NCBI GenBank assembly: GCA_028386065.3
Contig: JAKUCV010001966.1
Location: 299,638-363,637, forward strand
DNA length: 64,000 nucleotides
DNA from: Turnera subulata
Lineage: Eukaryota; Streptophyta; Magnoliopsida; Malpighiales; Passifloraceae
Reading direction: 5' to 3'
Below are positions 1 to 13,700 of this stretch, in pieces; position 1 is the first letter of the stretch, and the number at the start of each line of letters is the position of its first letter. The notes under the pieces were generated by a model that was not told where the DNA came from, ran no database searches, and saw nothing but the letters and a program-made list of their open reading frames with translations. The position numbers were made by a program, and so were the translations under genes.

Positions 1-97
1 GAGTCCCTTTCATATATAGTAGCTTTGGTCATATATACATATATATATATAAAGACCATATGTTTACTTTTCTAATTATTGAATCTGATTCATGGAG

Positions 98-326
98 GGT
101 TTAGTGAAGTAAAAGCTGCTTGTTGTGGACTTAGAAAACTAAATGCTCAGTCTCCTTGCTTGTCTGTTTCCATGTTTTGCCTCAACAGAAGAGATTATGT
201 TCGGTGGGATCTAATTTACCCCACGGAAGCAAAGCAACAGATGCCGTTCTTGTGGATGCTACGTTCAATGACCCGTTGCAATACATGAATTGCTCCATGA
301 ATGTGAAACAATTAGTCACAATTTGA
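98..326 (+). pseudogene. GDSL esterase/lipase, last-exon remnant (tandem copy)
   Basis: The sequence matches the last exon of the intact GDSL gene downstream (4176-4396). Both read F-(S/T)-E-V-(K/R)-A-A-C-C-G-L followed by K-L-N-A, and an AG acceptor precedes position 98. Two lesions are visible. The catalytic Asp-x-x-His-Pro block (DGSHPTEA in the intact copy) reads DLIYPTEA, so the His is Tyr. A four-base gain in a gcaaagcaac stretch (about 226-236) then shifts the frame; the rest of the family C-terminus continues in another frame up to a TGA at 324-326. Earlier exons, if any, lie outside the window. This is probably the tail of a tandem duplicate that has lost function. An alternative is a functional gene with a different C-terminus, but loss of the catalytic His argues against it. 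Confidence 0.75.
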
Positions 327-525
327 ACCTGGTAGCTTTATTTTTTTTTTATGCGAAAGTGACCTATCATTTATGTCGTTGCGTGGTTAAATTGAATGAG
401 AGGAAAAAAAACAAATGCTACTTTAGCAAGGGAATGGACTAGCTAGCCATTTAGGTTAAAGTACTCGCAAGAGGAAACATCATAAAATACATGAGGGTTG
501 CAGCAGTTATATCGAGAGAATACGC

Positions 526-713
526 GTACCAATGTGGGGTTGGTTCAAGTGGTAAGCGACTTGTTCCGCTTAAGCGAGGTCTCGAGTTCGAGTCTTCGTG
601 TATGCAGAAAATCCCCATTGGGAGACTCACCCACCATAGCCAGGTGCGCGACCCGGGTCAAATCCGGATTAGTCGGGGCAAAGCTCCGGATACCGGATGG
701 GCAACCAAAAAAA
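526..713 (+). mobile_element. tRNA-derived SINE with 11-bp target duplication
   Basis: A 188-bp element starts with a tRNA-like head: an A-box-like stretch near 538-562 and a B-box-like GGTCTCGAGTTCGAGTCTT near 579-597. A tRNA-unrelated body and a short A-run (707-714) follow. Perfect 11-bp direct repeats AGAGAATACGC flank it at 515-525 and 714-724, the mark of target-primed insertion. A diverged copy of the same family lies near 51446-51640. It lies upstream of the GDSL gene; no effect on that gene can be read from the sequence. Confidence 0.88.
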
Positions 714-724
714 AGAGAATACGC

Positions 725-1446
725 TTAAACTGAAACTTCTATTTTAGAAGGGGAAAAAAAGAAAAAAGAAATGCGGATATTTTGGCCTTCAATTTTACTT
801 AGTTGGTGATCCCATTGAAGCTGGCATAACAAATTTAATCCATACGGTCAACAAACGATTGTAGACAGTGTTTGAAGTGGTGTGGAGAAGTTGTCCCCAT
901 GTCATATTAATGATTGTTAAAAAGAATTGGATGATACCAATTGAAGGCTATAGCTCAAGCAATATTGAGTTATCGCTAGCTCCTACACTTCACTTGATGA
1001 GTTATCCTATCAATTAGATGGCAAAAAATAAAAGAGAGGTAAAGAGTCAAGAGTGAAGTGTAGGAGCTTGGTAAACGTAAGTAATATTGATCTTGTGAAA
1101 TTTATCCTATCCAACCACAAAAGAAAATAAAACTAAGCAGTCTATGAATTAATTATGTACAGCATATTTAGATGTTAAATAATTGATTCAATTTTACAAA
1201 TTTAGGGTTTGAATTGACAAAATTAATTTAGGGGCCAAATCGACCAATCAAATAAAGCTGATAGACCAACTTAGCATTTTGCCTTTATTTAAATGTCTTC
1301 CACAGTCGGTGAAGTGCATAGCCAGTGAGAGCCAACAAATTAAATGCAAACAGCTAGAGAAACTACCAATGTGAAAGCTAACTATATTTATGACAATGTG
1401 ATGGGTGCGGCAGGAGGTTGTGGGATATAAACGGAACTCATACAGC
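725..1446. other. AT-rich intergenic DNA
   Basis: No coding exon, RNA gene or recognisable repeat was seen between the SINE and the GDSL promoter. The stretch should contain the upstream region of the GDSL gene. Confidence 0.6.
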
Positions 1447-1455
1447 TATATATAA
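1447..1455 (+). promoter_or_regulatory. Probable TATA box of the GDSL gene
   Basis: TATATATAA lies 70 bp upstream of the chosen ATG (1525), which leaves room for a short 5' leader. The position fits a plant core promoter. No transcript evidence is available here. Confidence 0.55.
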
Positions 1456-1524
1456 GAAGTCCAAATAATAAGGAACACTTTATCAAAAACTGGATTGCAA
1501 ATTAAGGAGTTTGGATTTTCTTCA

Positions 1525-4396
1525 ATGGCTTTTGGTATTTCTTTGTTGAGTCTGTTCACCCTTTTTGCTCTTTCAATTTTGAGCTTTGCATACTCCAAGG
1601 CTCAAATGGTGCCAGCCATGTTCATCTTTGGCGATTCCGTGGTAGATGTTGGCAACAATAACTATCTTCCCTGTGTTGCAAGAGCAGATTTTCCAAATAA
1701 TGGCATCGACTTCCCCACCAAAAAACCCACCGGCCGGTTTAGTAATGGCAAAAACGCAGCTGATTTGCTCGGTAAGCTGAGACCATTTACTTGACGCACA
1801 TATACCTATCCCATGAAGCATCCTAATGGCACATGCAGGTTCTGTCCTTCAAATATTGCCGTCTACAGTATTTTCTTTTTTCTTCAAATAATGGTAGCTT
1901 TACTAGGAGGTACCAAAAGAGTAAGTAAAAGTAGTGAAGATGGCATGAAGAGTTTGGTGCTCTTATTATTTATTGACTTCTTGAAGAAAAAATATATACT
2001 CTATTTTTTGTTTTTTGGTCATGCACTGTAATGTATACCATCCTAGACTCCTAGTAGTCAACAAGAGTTTTCGTCATTGCCTTCTAGCTAGTACCGGGCA
2101 TTTATTATTTGGCGTTATTATTTGGCGTTAGCTGGTATGGCACGGTTGTGGTGTTTCTAGTGGATACATAAGCTTTGGGTCCCCCAAGCAACTGCATGAT
2201 GGGAACGTAGAACTTCCATCTCCTTGGATTGGCGGCCAACGTTTTAGCCGGTCTTTACTTTTAAGGTTTACACCATAAAATCCATAACAGTAGTAGTTTT
2301 AGATTTGTAATATAACCCGAAGGATTGTGATCAGTGGTATTAAACAAGTAATAAACGGTAAATATGACGCCGGGAGAGTAAGAGTATCTTCTAAATTTAC
2401 TTTTAGATGCATGGTTGTGCTCTTACCAGATTATATATTATAATTTGCGGATTAATTAATCATAATCATGTGTTGAATTGATGAATTATTGAGCAGCTGA
2501 GAAGTTAAACTTGCCTAGCTCACCACCATATCTTTCCCTGTTATTGGGCAAAAACGATAGCTCATTCCTCACTGGCGCAAACTTTGCCTCCGGGGGTTCC
2601 GGAATCCTGAATGGCACTGGTCGAGCATTTGTAAGTGAAGCAATAATTTTGCACACATCTGGTGTCTCTTTCTATTTAATGCTAGCTTCAGTATTGCCAC
2701 ACCCCCCCACTTGTTTGTCTGTTGAATGGTTTCAAATCCTACATATGGCAGGGACCTCTGCTACCTTTGACAAAACAAGTGGCTTATTACCTCAGCGTAT
2801 ATGAGCATTTGGTGCACAAGCTAGGATCCAATGGTGCAAAGAAGCGGTTGTCCAAATCTCTATTTGTCATTGTCACTGGCAACAATGACCTCTCAAGTTA
2901 CAGTAGAGATTCGGATCTCCGCAAAAGGAACACCCCACAGCAGTATTCAGACTCGATGCTTCTAGTGCTAAAGGGGCAGATTAAGGTAAGCTCGATCTGC
3001 AAAAGATTAGTTCAACTGATTTAATTGCTCGCGTAACATCTTGGTTATGCAAGAACTTGTGTTAGGTTATTAACCAAAATCAGAAATAAGGGTATTCATC
3101 TTTTATATTTAGGCCTTGCTAATGCAAACACATGAGCAAAACTAATGTTTAAGTACCGAAAAGTAATTCCTTATGATGCCTTTTTTCCTTGATAAAAACA
3201 AAAATTGCCTTTCCTAGAGACCAAAAAAATTTAGGCCTAAACAAATCTTGTATCATAAGCTGATAGTTTTTCACCGTGCAGAGACTCCACATTTTTGGTG
3301 CACGCAAATTTGTTGTAACGGGAGTAGGATCACTAGGATGTTCTCCTTCACAAAGGAGCCAAAACGAAGGAGAAAGATGCGATGAAAGTCTGAATTCCCA
3401 GTGTGTCAGCTACAATAAAGGCCTCAAGTCCATGTTGCAGGAATTAAAATCAAAGAAACTCATGGACATACACTACTCCTATTTCGACACCCGCAGTCAG
3501 CTTCAAAACATCATCCAGAAACCAGCTGCTTATGGTATACTCAATATCTTTTCTCATATAATCAAGGTTTTGAAAACCGGACCGGCCATTGAACCGGCGA
3601 GGGGGATGTTCAAAGAAAACCGGGGTTCAACCGGGGTTCGACCGGGGTTCAACCGTTTTATTAAATTATATTAATTTTTTAAGAAAATAGTCAAAATATA
3701 TTCATTAAAATAATTTTATGGTCAAAATTGAAGTCATTCTCAATATATACTAAAACGTATGTAAAGATAACACTAATTTGTGATAGTTTAATTGGTTAAT
3801 GGCTTTAAATATTGTTAGGAGGTCAAGGGTTCAAGTCTTACTCTCACCATTTTTAAAATTTTTAACCGGTAAAAACCGGCCGGTTCAAAACGGTTCTATA
3901 ACTGGGGGGTTTTTCCTAGTGAACCGGACCGGAGTTGTCCTGAAAACGCGGTTGAACCGGGATAACCGGTCGAACCGGTCCGGTTTTAATAACCTTGCAT
4001 ATAATGTCCACTCAACGAATTCGTTCATTGCCTTTCCGTTAACATGTGGATAAAATCTTGATTTTCACAAACTGCTTTAAATCCAAATGTGGACGAAAGC
4101 CATCAAACATTACTGCGTCCTTTGTTCCCTCATTGTTCTTTTCTTAAGAAATCTGTAATTTTATTTCTGTTTCAGGATTTACTGAGGTTAGAGCTGCCTG
4201 TTGTGGGCTTGGAAAGCTGAATGCCGAATTCCCCTGCCTTCCAATTTCAACCGTTTGCTCCAACAGAAGCAACCACGTCTTCTGGGACGGAAGCCATCCA
4301 ACAGAAGCAACTGATCGTGTTCTGGTAGATGCTATTTTTGATGATCCGTCGCATTATACATTTCCCATGAATCTGAGGCAGCTAGTTGCAGTTTAA
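1525..4396 (+). CDS. GDSL esterase/lipase (SGNH hydrolase), secreted
   Basis: Five exons join in frame: 1525-1771, 2497-2630, 2752-2985, 3282-3534 and 4176-4396. They give 362 residues, normal for plant GDSL lipases, and all junctions are GT-AG. The ATG at 1525 is chosen because it begins a signal peptide (residues 1 to about 27: hydrophobic core, then SKAQ). Block I is FIFGDSVVDVGNNN with the catalytic Ser near residue 38. Block II is GANFASGGSGIL. Block III reads VTGNND, where the family usually has GGND. Block V is DGSHPTEA near the C-terminus. The family hydrolyses ester and lipid substrates, usually outside the cell; the substrate cannot be told. Intron 4 holds a hAT-type MITE. A broken sister exon lies upstream (98-326), and the convergent MSH5 gene ends 337 bp downstream. 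Confidence 0.93.
3563..3997. mobile_element. hAT-type MITE in GDSL intron 4
   Basis: A 435-bp non-coding element begins CAAGGTTTTGAAAACCGG and ends in the inverted counterpart (CCGGTTTTAATAACCTTG). It is flanked by perfect 8-bp direct repeats CATATAAT (3555-3562 and 3998-4005). The 8-bp duplication and CAAGG-type ends fit the hAT superfamily. Both ends carry dense AACCGG repeats. The middle (about 3785-3855) looks tRNA-like, with GGGTTCAAGTCTT resembling a B box. No transposase is encoded, so movement would have needed an enzyme from elsewhere. Confidence 0.88.
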
Positions 4397-4733
4397 GCTA
4401 CATAACCTCTGTGGCACACACATTTGTGCAGTTAAACTTGGAGAGTATGTTCTTTCTTCAAAATGCAGTATACAACATTTGAATTGTCAGCACAAATAAT
4501 ATTCAATACTTACTGGAACATCAGTAAAATGTAACAGCCAAACATTTTTTGGATGCGAAAAATGCGCATTGAACATTTTTTTTTTTCACAAAGAGAATTC
4601 TAAACATTTTATAGAAGATGAAGCTGCGACTAAAATCCAGATAGCATTTTGAGATGATAATTTTAGGAAAGTAACTTTACCAGAAAGGGAGTGATAGCAT
4701 CGGGATGGGATGAAAAAATGAATACCTTCGACA

Positions 4734-7700
4734 TTAATAAGGAAATACATCCCGGAAAAAGATGTTTAGGTCACCCTTTGAAACATCAAATGCCAAAATC
4801 CTGTCCACTGCGTCCTGGATTCAGTTTCAGTGCAAAGCTCAGTAAGAGCTGTTAAACAAATGAAAGCATCAATTAGAGAGACTATATTCAACAGAAACCT
4901 TGCATTGCTGATCTACAGATGATATGTGCTCATTAGGCAGTCGCTCAACATAGTTATTATTTCCAATAGCATCCAATACATGTGCTGCTCTCTTAAGAAC
5001 TTCCTCAGGGACACCTACATAAACAATGGTAACGAGTCTGTCAAAAATAGAAGTGACGGAGCTCCTTCAAAACCATGTGCCTTATGCAGCAAAGTAAATG
5101 CAAGGTTTCATGTGAAACTAGCTTTTGCTTAGATTACTTCCTACGTGTTTGTTCCACTTTAAATAAGTATCGTGTCATGCCTGAATGCCATACCAAAACA
5201 GAGGTATAGCAAGGTCCGTATAGAGGAAGGTAGCAACAAGTTGAGAGCCAGTTGAAACAATGGCCAGAATAACAGGCAACTTGCAGGAAATATACATGTG
5301 AAAGATCCTAACTAGTTTAGCACCTAGTTAATATGGTATAAGTTTATCCTGGAATGATTGATGACAGATCTTTATCATGCAAGGATTCAAAATCAGGGTA
5401 GATCATCAGTTAAAACTTTTGGAATATTATTCGTAGATGCTGAAGTAACTGATTCTGAAAAAAAAAAAAAATAGAACAGAAACCAAATAAACACAACGAA
5501 ATCTTAAGTTTCACTGCTTCATAGCCACACTGCATCTAAAGGAAATTGCTGAAGCATATACCAGCGAGTAGCGCACAATGCAGCCCTGCAAAACATCAGT
5601 CAACTTGTGAGATGTGTAGAACAGTTCCAAAATATTGTCACATCTTAGATAAAGATGGGAACTTTACCATAGCTAAGGAGTGCACGTCCAGGGACTAACC
5701 TACAAAGCAAAAATTCTTGTAAAATAAGAATTAACTTTGAACATTAACCGCAAAAAGAATATAAGAACGACATTGTGCAAAGAGATAAAGCAGAGAGGTA
5801 ATCACCCTTGTTGATGTATCATGGCTTGTAAAGCCACAACCAACGCAACCAACATATTGTTTTAAATTTAACTAATTTGACTAGAAAATATGCTTTGCCA
5901 TTTACCATATAACAGCTATTAGATGCCAGAGTTAGCTAGATCTTAATGAAGAAACGGTATGCACTGTCTTTTAGTCAAAACATTACTATCACATCAAACC
6001 TTTCCATCATTGAATGAACCAGACACATTTCCCCTAATCAACCAACCAAACTTCTGCAATCATAATAATGAAGTCAACAAGCAATGACCATGCAGTAACA
6101 TATCTTTTTTTTTTATACTAGTCGATGAAGGTGAGACTCAAACTTGAGACCTCACTCCTCTCGTACCTTTTACACAGGAGTGCCAATAAACTACAAGCCC
6201 ATTTTTTGATACTAGTCGATGCAGTAACATCCCTTCCTTTGCATGCAAACTAAAATATGCCAGAATTCTAACAAATAAGATGCACAGGGCCATAGACAAA
6301 TACCGATAAAGGAACACGATCTCCTCAATATCTGCAGAGTTTTCCTCAGGCCTGAGCACGCTCATGGTATAACATTTGACCCTCTCAGACTGTGATTGTT
6401 TAATAAAACAAAAAATGGTTAAACATATAGATCACCAATTTGTGGAATTTTCTCTAACTTGGGTGATATAGAAATTATGGAAGTATGAATACCTTTGGTA
6501 AGCAATTCTCATTAAATAACTCAGTCAAGTGAGTGCACACAAGAACCTAAAAAAGGAAAACCGAAAATGTCAAGAGAAAGATCCTTAGCATTATCATGGT
6601 TTAAGACATCAACACCTGAATTGCCAAACTACCTGCAGTGGATGGTGTGCATTGATTGGTAATTAATGTCATAGCTAGGATAATAACTAGGATAGAAAAG
6701 ATGGACCTTATAGAAATAAGGTGGCCACATGGGAAGAGAATCTGTAAGACTGTAACCAGATATTTCTCATAATTGCCCATGCTTCAGTATCAATAAATTA
6801 CGCAAGTATAAACAAGGTCAATGGTAGTGCCAGTGCTATCATGGGGATTACAATTACAGTGGGGAAACACCAGTTCTCAGTGTCGATATCAGCAATGTGA
6901 TGCATATGAAAGTAAAATACGGAACTTCTCTATCCTTGAATTCAATATTAATATCAGGGAAGCATGAAATCCCCATGACAGACAAGAATATCAAACCTTT
7001 GGAGGGTCATCACATGCAACAAAGTGACTTATGGTTCCGCCAAGTAGACCTATGCCATCTGCATTTGAGGTTGTCATATAAGATTGCCAACATTCACAAA
7101 AGGGAAATATCATCATAATAGCAAGTTTTTTGTAAGGAAACTAACCTTCTGTTAGAGTACCTTTACCAAATTCATCCAACAGGCACAATGATTTTGAAGT
7201 TGCCAGCCTGAATTTTAGGGGCAAAAATTTATAGGACATCAAAGAAGTGATGGCACGGATGATGTATCTAAAATTTCAAACATTTGAACGCTTTTGAACT
7301 TTGAGCAATCCAATTCCCATCAGGAAAAAGAAGTGGAAACTGAGCCGCAAAAGATGCTAAGACAAAGGAATGGTTGCTCGTGGTTACAATTTATGAATGT
7401 GAAACCACTACCTTAGCATCATCCCTACTTGATGGAGATCTATCATAAATGTTGATTGTTCTGTGGTCATAAGCTTGCTTCCTGTTGCACAGAATATCCT
7501 GGCACAATTGAACAGCGGTTGCTGACTTCTTATGTAAGCAATAGATGGCAATCTAGTAAAGATACTAGAAATATGAATGTTACACACCTATCAGTCAATC
7601 CCACAGTGGCAGACTGTGCTGGTACAAAACTTCCAATGTGAGAAAGGAAAACGATTAAAGCCACCTGGGAAACAATTTGAATTAAAAAAAATTATACTGA

Positions 7701-10700
7701 TGCCATAATTTGAGAATAAATAAAATGTAAATGATAGCCCACTGGAAGAAAAAAAAAAAAAAAAAGAGGGAAGGCAGCAGGTTGATCTCAAAATGATATC
7801 AAAAGAGCTTCACTAACATGGTCTTTCACTGAGATGAACAGAAACATACAGATGGCCGCAAGACAATTTGTAGAAGATTTGTTGCTACTGACTCACAGAA
7901 CCACATTATTAAAAAAAAAAAAAAGAAGAATTAACCTGATTGAGAAAGAGCGTCAAAAGCCAGAATCCAATAATCACATCTAACACAAAGTTCATAGACT
8001 TGGTGTGCAAAATTATTCATGAACAGAGGAAGTCGCAGAAGATTTCTTCTTGTGGGACAACTGCTGAAGGTTTATTATCATAGATTAATTAGGACGTAAG
8101 CTCCACCGGAAACGTAAAAGGGGAACCTAATACACATATATGCACCCAAATGACATGAAAGCATAAGGCATTAGATAAAACAACGTCTGAATTTTGGCAT
8201 TGCACCCTGAGATGTAGAGAGAGAAAGAGAGAGCAGCTAGAGAGAAAGTAGTAATATTTACTAACCTGCTTTATATATATACTCTTTCCCGAATAATTAG
8301 GGCCAGTGATGATGATAATTCTTCCTAAAATAACACAAAATGTGAAGTTTTAGCAGCACAAGCATCATACTGAGTTGGAAAGTGCTTTAATCACATGAGC
8401 TGAACAAGTCTTAGCATGCTATGGTAAAAAATGTCTACCATTGTCAACAAACTTAGTATCATTTGGAATGAAAGTGTCCACTGTCATTTCCTGCAAAACA
8501 TGTCTGCAAGATGATGTGAGCATTAAGCAATTTTTTACAATCAAACTGGTTTAAAAGGTTCTATCAAATTTTACCTTCCATTTTGAACATCAAGCAAGGT
8601 TTCTTCTGTCAAAATAGGCCGTACATAATTGTTTTGGCGTGCAACTAAGGCCAGTGACAAAAAGCTAAATAACAATATCAACATAATTTAATTAGTTGTA
8701 AATACTAATAATGAGAAAACGAATTGCTTTGACTTTTGATTCCTCAAGTAAGAGTCACAAGAGGCAATTCAATGACTTACCAATCAAGTTCAGCCACAAA
8801 GTTCACAGCCTTAAGCATATGTTCTGAGAATAGGAGTATATGTGATACCAAGTCTCTAACTACTGCTCTCTCCATATCTTTAAGAGAAAAGAACAAAGAG
8901 ACAAAGCTTTATGATATGAAAGAATTTTATACATCATGCATCATCAGTCTAAACTGCAGAAAACTTGATGGAAACTACAACCAGACTGTGAAATAACCGA
9001 ATCATTGCGCATGAGAATGGAAAGGACAATGCGAGGGCCATGCATTGGCCTATCATATCACGCATTCTAAGTGCAATCTTATGCATATTTTCTTGGGGAA
9101 TTCCGTACAAGTGAGGCATCTAAGCAAAGAAGATTCACATTACGTACCTAAAATCTTATGATAAATGTCTCCTAAAAGGTCATCCAATTCTCGTGTCTTT
9201 GGGGTACGATAAAAGAACCTTTTCATCTCCCCATCAGCATCAGAAAACTACAGTCAATAACTCAGTTCCTTCAAAGACAGAATAGACATTGCTGCACAAA
9301 ATCTTATGTTAACTGTAATTTGAGAACCGACGCACCACAAATTCAAAATCTTGAAGTTTCTTCAGTGAGGTTTCATCAAGTTTTTCTTCAAAAATACACA
9401 GCAAGTACCCTGCCACAAACAAATATATATTAAGTAACAGGGGAAAAGAGATGATGAACTTAAGATAAAAAACATCAGCTAATACAAGAAAATTTTAAGG
9501 TCGCATTGGATAACATTGTATTACTAAGTCTGGAAACAAGCACTCTCCCTTCATTACCAAGGAAATAGAGTACAGCATGTAGGAATATATCCATGCAGCA
9601 GACTAAAAAGATCCCAAAAAAAGAAGAAGAAATGTTTACTCATCCAGCATTTTTGCTCTTGGGGGGGGGGGGGAAGGAAATAAATTGGAAAAAAAAAAGC
9701 ACACAATTTATTTTCATACATCAGTGCAAAGAATTGACGGTTTGCACCAAAAAGGGAACACACATCTTTTTTTAATTTAATTTTCATCTCGGATTGACTC
9801 ATCTGAACAACTGAGTTTTGTATCAAAGAGCTTTCAGCTTTGGAATGTAATCAATCTAAACAGTGAATCAGTCATACCAACTCAAACTCTCATCATACTG
9901 ACTCAATGATAGCAAATATAGACCATACGACACTTCAGAATTGGTGTTTCACCACAAAAAATCCAGTAGTTGTTGAAAAAACAAAAGTAAATGAAAAGCA
10001 TTGTTAATGCAAAGCCAAGTATCTTGAGAATAAATGAAAGAAATCAGAACTAAAAGAGAAAAAAACCATAATTCCCTGCTGAACACAACTATAACAGGAA
10101 GAAAATGATATTCAACTTCATGTCATACCACAAGCTTCAACAGCAATATGATTCAAAAGAAATAGACCAACCTATTTGTTGTATATAAACAACACATGGT
10201 ACAAGCTTCTCTGAAGTCAAATGGGGCAGTTGTGCAAGCTCCAATGCTGAGACCTAAGAATATACGCACAATCAAAATAGATCTTGATATACATTGGATT
10301 TGAGATACATGTCTTAATATACAAAAGGAACCTGATTCAAAAGTTCTGGCAGTTCCTCATAAATTTGCCTCAGTTCATCCAACTGCAAATGACAGAAAGA
10401 AATGTATTAGTTATATCATGAACTTCAAGCAAAAGTAAATCCATAATCTCAGCATGAAAAGAAATATTATAATAAGATCTTTATAAAAGAATGAATGGGG
10501 ATGTAAAACAATGCATTTGTGAAAATTGTCATCTTAGAGTAAAAAAGATTAAGATTAAAGCTCATCTGCAACCTCTTCACAGAAACCCTCTTTAACTATT
10601 GTCGCATAGCCTTTCTCCTTAGTTCTGTTACTATCAATAACACCAAGAACCTACAAAATGCAGCCATAGCACAAGAAAATGGCTCATTCAATGATGGAAC

Positions 10701-13700
10701 CATACTACAATTGATAGCCAACAAAATTGACATGCTATATCAAATAAAAATCAACAGTCCTGGAACTACATATAAATCCAGCTACTGCGAGTTATTGCAA
10801 TGGAGAATATGAAAAAAATATGCACAACAATATCACAGCAAAGAAAAGGTAGACAAAAATAATAGTATAAAAACATTTATATCTTTCTCTATCGATCTTT
10901 ATTATTCTACAAGTCTACAACTCTTATTTTTGTGTATTACTGCTACCTTTTCTGACCATTGAAGCCTTATGCTCCATGTCTTTGATGCTTTATTGGATAA
11001 CAATTTTTAAAACAACCATGATATGTATCACATCCTTCTATCACAATATTGGCCACATTAAGTTGGATAACATACCAAACAAAGAGCTCAAAGTGTAGAT
11101 TACTGACCGGATGCATTCTTAATTTGAGGCCACATTCACACTTCTACTTGAATAAAAGAAGGCTTTCACAGTAAATAGTTGGTTCGCATATGCTTGGTAA
11201 CTATTGTAAGCAGCAAAACAGTTTTGGACCTTATATTTGTCTACTTGTTTTCAAACCATACATTGTTCTACGAAAAAATCTTCAATAAGAAGTGACCGCC
11301 CAGAACAGAAAAGCAACTATATCAAAGCGTTTCTTACTCTACTGTTCTTGTATGAGATCTTATGAATATAAAACAAGGTACCTGTTTGAGACATTGAGAA
11401 ATTAACAAAGAGTTACCAGTTCATAGACATAAGCCAGCTCCGTTGTGATGCATAAAGTAGCCTGAAAAGGAAGTACACAATCATAACTATTGCAAATTAA
11501 GAAACGTGAAGGATTATAAAATGTATGATTTCGAAAAAGAATTGTAATGATCATCTACCTGCTCAACAATGTTCAAATTCAAGTCCTTCAAATGCTCCCG
11601 AAGACTCTCAGAAATGCCTACCTCAAATATCTTGGCGACATGCAAGAGTGCACAAATACTCTAAAAGGAAACAAACATCATTGAATATTTACCATGTTAG
11701 AGCACCTGTATTTGTCATGGTATAGAAAAGCTATTTTACTATGCTTTGATACAATACGGTTAATTGTAAGATTAAGCTCATTAAGATTATCCAAATGAGG
11801 GTATGTGAAGAGGATCTCATCAAATTATGGTACAAAAATAGAGAAGTAGGCAGATAAACATACACAAGCATGCTTATGCATATAGGTAATGTTAGTATAA
11901 AAAAATTAACAAGTTTACACGTTTCACAAGTCCAAGACAATCATCAGAGTTTTCCGACTGGCTGAGATGGAAACGGAAAATAATGGAGGTTGAAGAATGT
12001 GATAATACAGCTGCCATGCAGACAGGAAATAAATGTCAGACAATTAAGTAAAAACTCCTATACTGTGAGAGAAAAAAGCATAAGAAAACTATCTGATTAT
12101 CTTATAATGCCGCTAACAGTTTATATTCTGTTTCTCTTAGTGGGATACAAGCATTTCTTATTTTGCAGAGCTCATTATCAAAGCATAACTCTTAACTTAT
12201 GTTTAAACACTTCTATGCGTATTTGATCCATGAAACACAGCTGCTACAGGAAAATCTTTGTGCTCACGAGAATACTTCTAATCAATAACATGTAACTTGG
12301 AACTGCAAGAAGCTACAAAAGCTCAACCAACAGCTAAAATTGATGGATCGATCAAAAAAATAATGCAGGCAACCAATGATAAAAGAAGAAGGAAAATGAA
12401 ACAAAAGGTTTCCAAGCAACTACCAATTACCTTCAAGAAGATGGTCCAGTCACCAGCAGTGCACATAGAGTTTGGTGAGTTGAATTTCTTCAAGAGAGAG
12501 AGGAAAAGCAGAACGTGAAAAGGATAACAAAGAGAAAAATTAGGGGCACAAATTGCTAATCTGAAAACTGGCTAATGCTTGATATAACATCAATATACTC
12601 TCAAAATGACCAGCCACGTTCTACAAATTGCTTTAGCATGGAACAGATTATGTTTTAAATATTTGAAAGTAACTAATTGAAAGAACATCAGCTATGATGC
12701 AAGACAACAAGTCTGCGAATATGAAATAATAGTGCGCATAAACTAATCATTTCTTATTAGCATGTTTTATACATATACAATTTATGTCTTTATATTGGAA
12801 AAAAATGATCATCAACCCTCAGACAAGGCTAAAAAGAAGACTAAAAGTAGAAGGACCTTCAGTATGCGAGGAATGTCCTTGATAGATTTCAGTGTCTCGC
12901 GCAAAGAAAACATCAGTTCTTCTGAACCCAGGAAGAATGATATCTTAAATTCAATAAGGAATCTAAGCTTTATGTAGTAAAATTGTAAAATTTAAATTGC
13001 CAGACAGAAGTCCAGCTTTCACATTTCACATGCATGTTGGCTAAACCTGATTTCAAACCTCTACAGCTATCTTTTCCTTGTTTCAGGGATCATCCTGAAT
13101 AATATTTCAATAGAAACGTAACCAGTCTTTTCATTCAGTTAAACAATATAAGGATACAGTATTCAGACGATGGTTCAGGGTTTCAAGGTCTAGTATGGGC
13201 CTCAGAAACCAGTTCCTATTGCAAAGAAAAGCATCAATCCAAGTCTTCCCATTGGAGATGACGTGGAAGAAGTAGCAACAGAAATTTTTCGGAACTAGTT
13301 CACCTTAAAAGCCGCTGACCAATAGGTGTGACACACTGAGCAAGAGAAACTATGTTAGTCAAACTTGCAAAGTACATGCTTCAAACATGAAAACATGATG
13401 CACAAAGTTACAAACCTTGTTCATCATGCCAAACACTGAAAACCTGCATGTCCCAAAATCAGTATAATGACTTTTCCAAGCTTATAAAATTTCAACAGCG
13501 AAGATTTTACCCTTCTTTTGCTCTACCAATTCCCATGTGGCTAGGATGTTTATCTATTTGAAATATCTGCAACGCCTCATGTGCTGCTGCATCAAGTTTC
13601 AGAAATTTGTTTCTTTTTGTCACTGTAAAGGATATAGTGGTCCAAATGTCCTGTCTGAATGGTTCACCCATTCCTTGTTCAAAAAAAAGCTTACGCAAAA

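Noticed and set aside
538..600. Possible tRNA gene
   Set aside because: A-box and B-box-like sequences are present, but no cloverleaf closes. The stretch is the head of a SINE with target repeats.
1495..1524. Upstream start for the GDSL protein
   Set aside because: The codon at 1495 is TTG. The ATG at 1525 begins a proper signal peptide.
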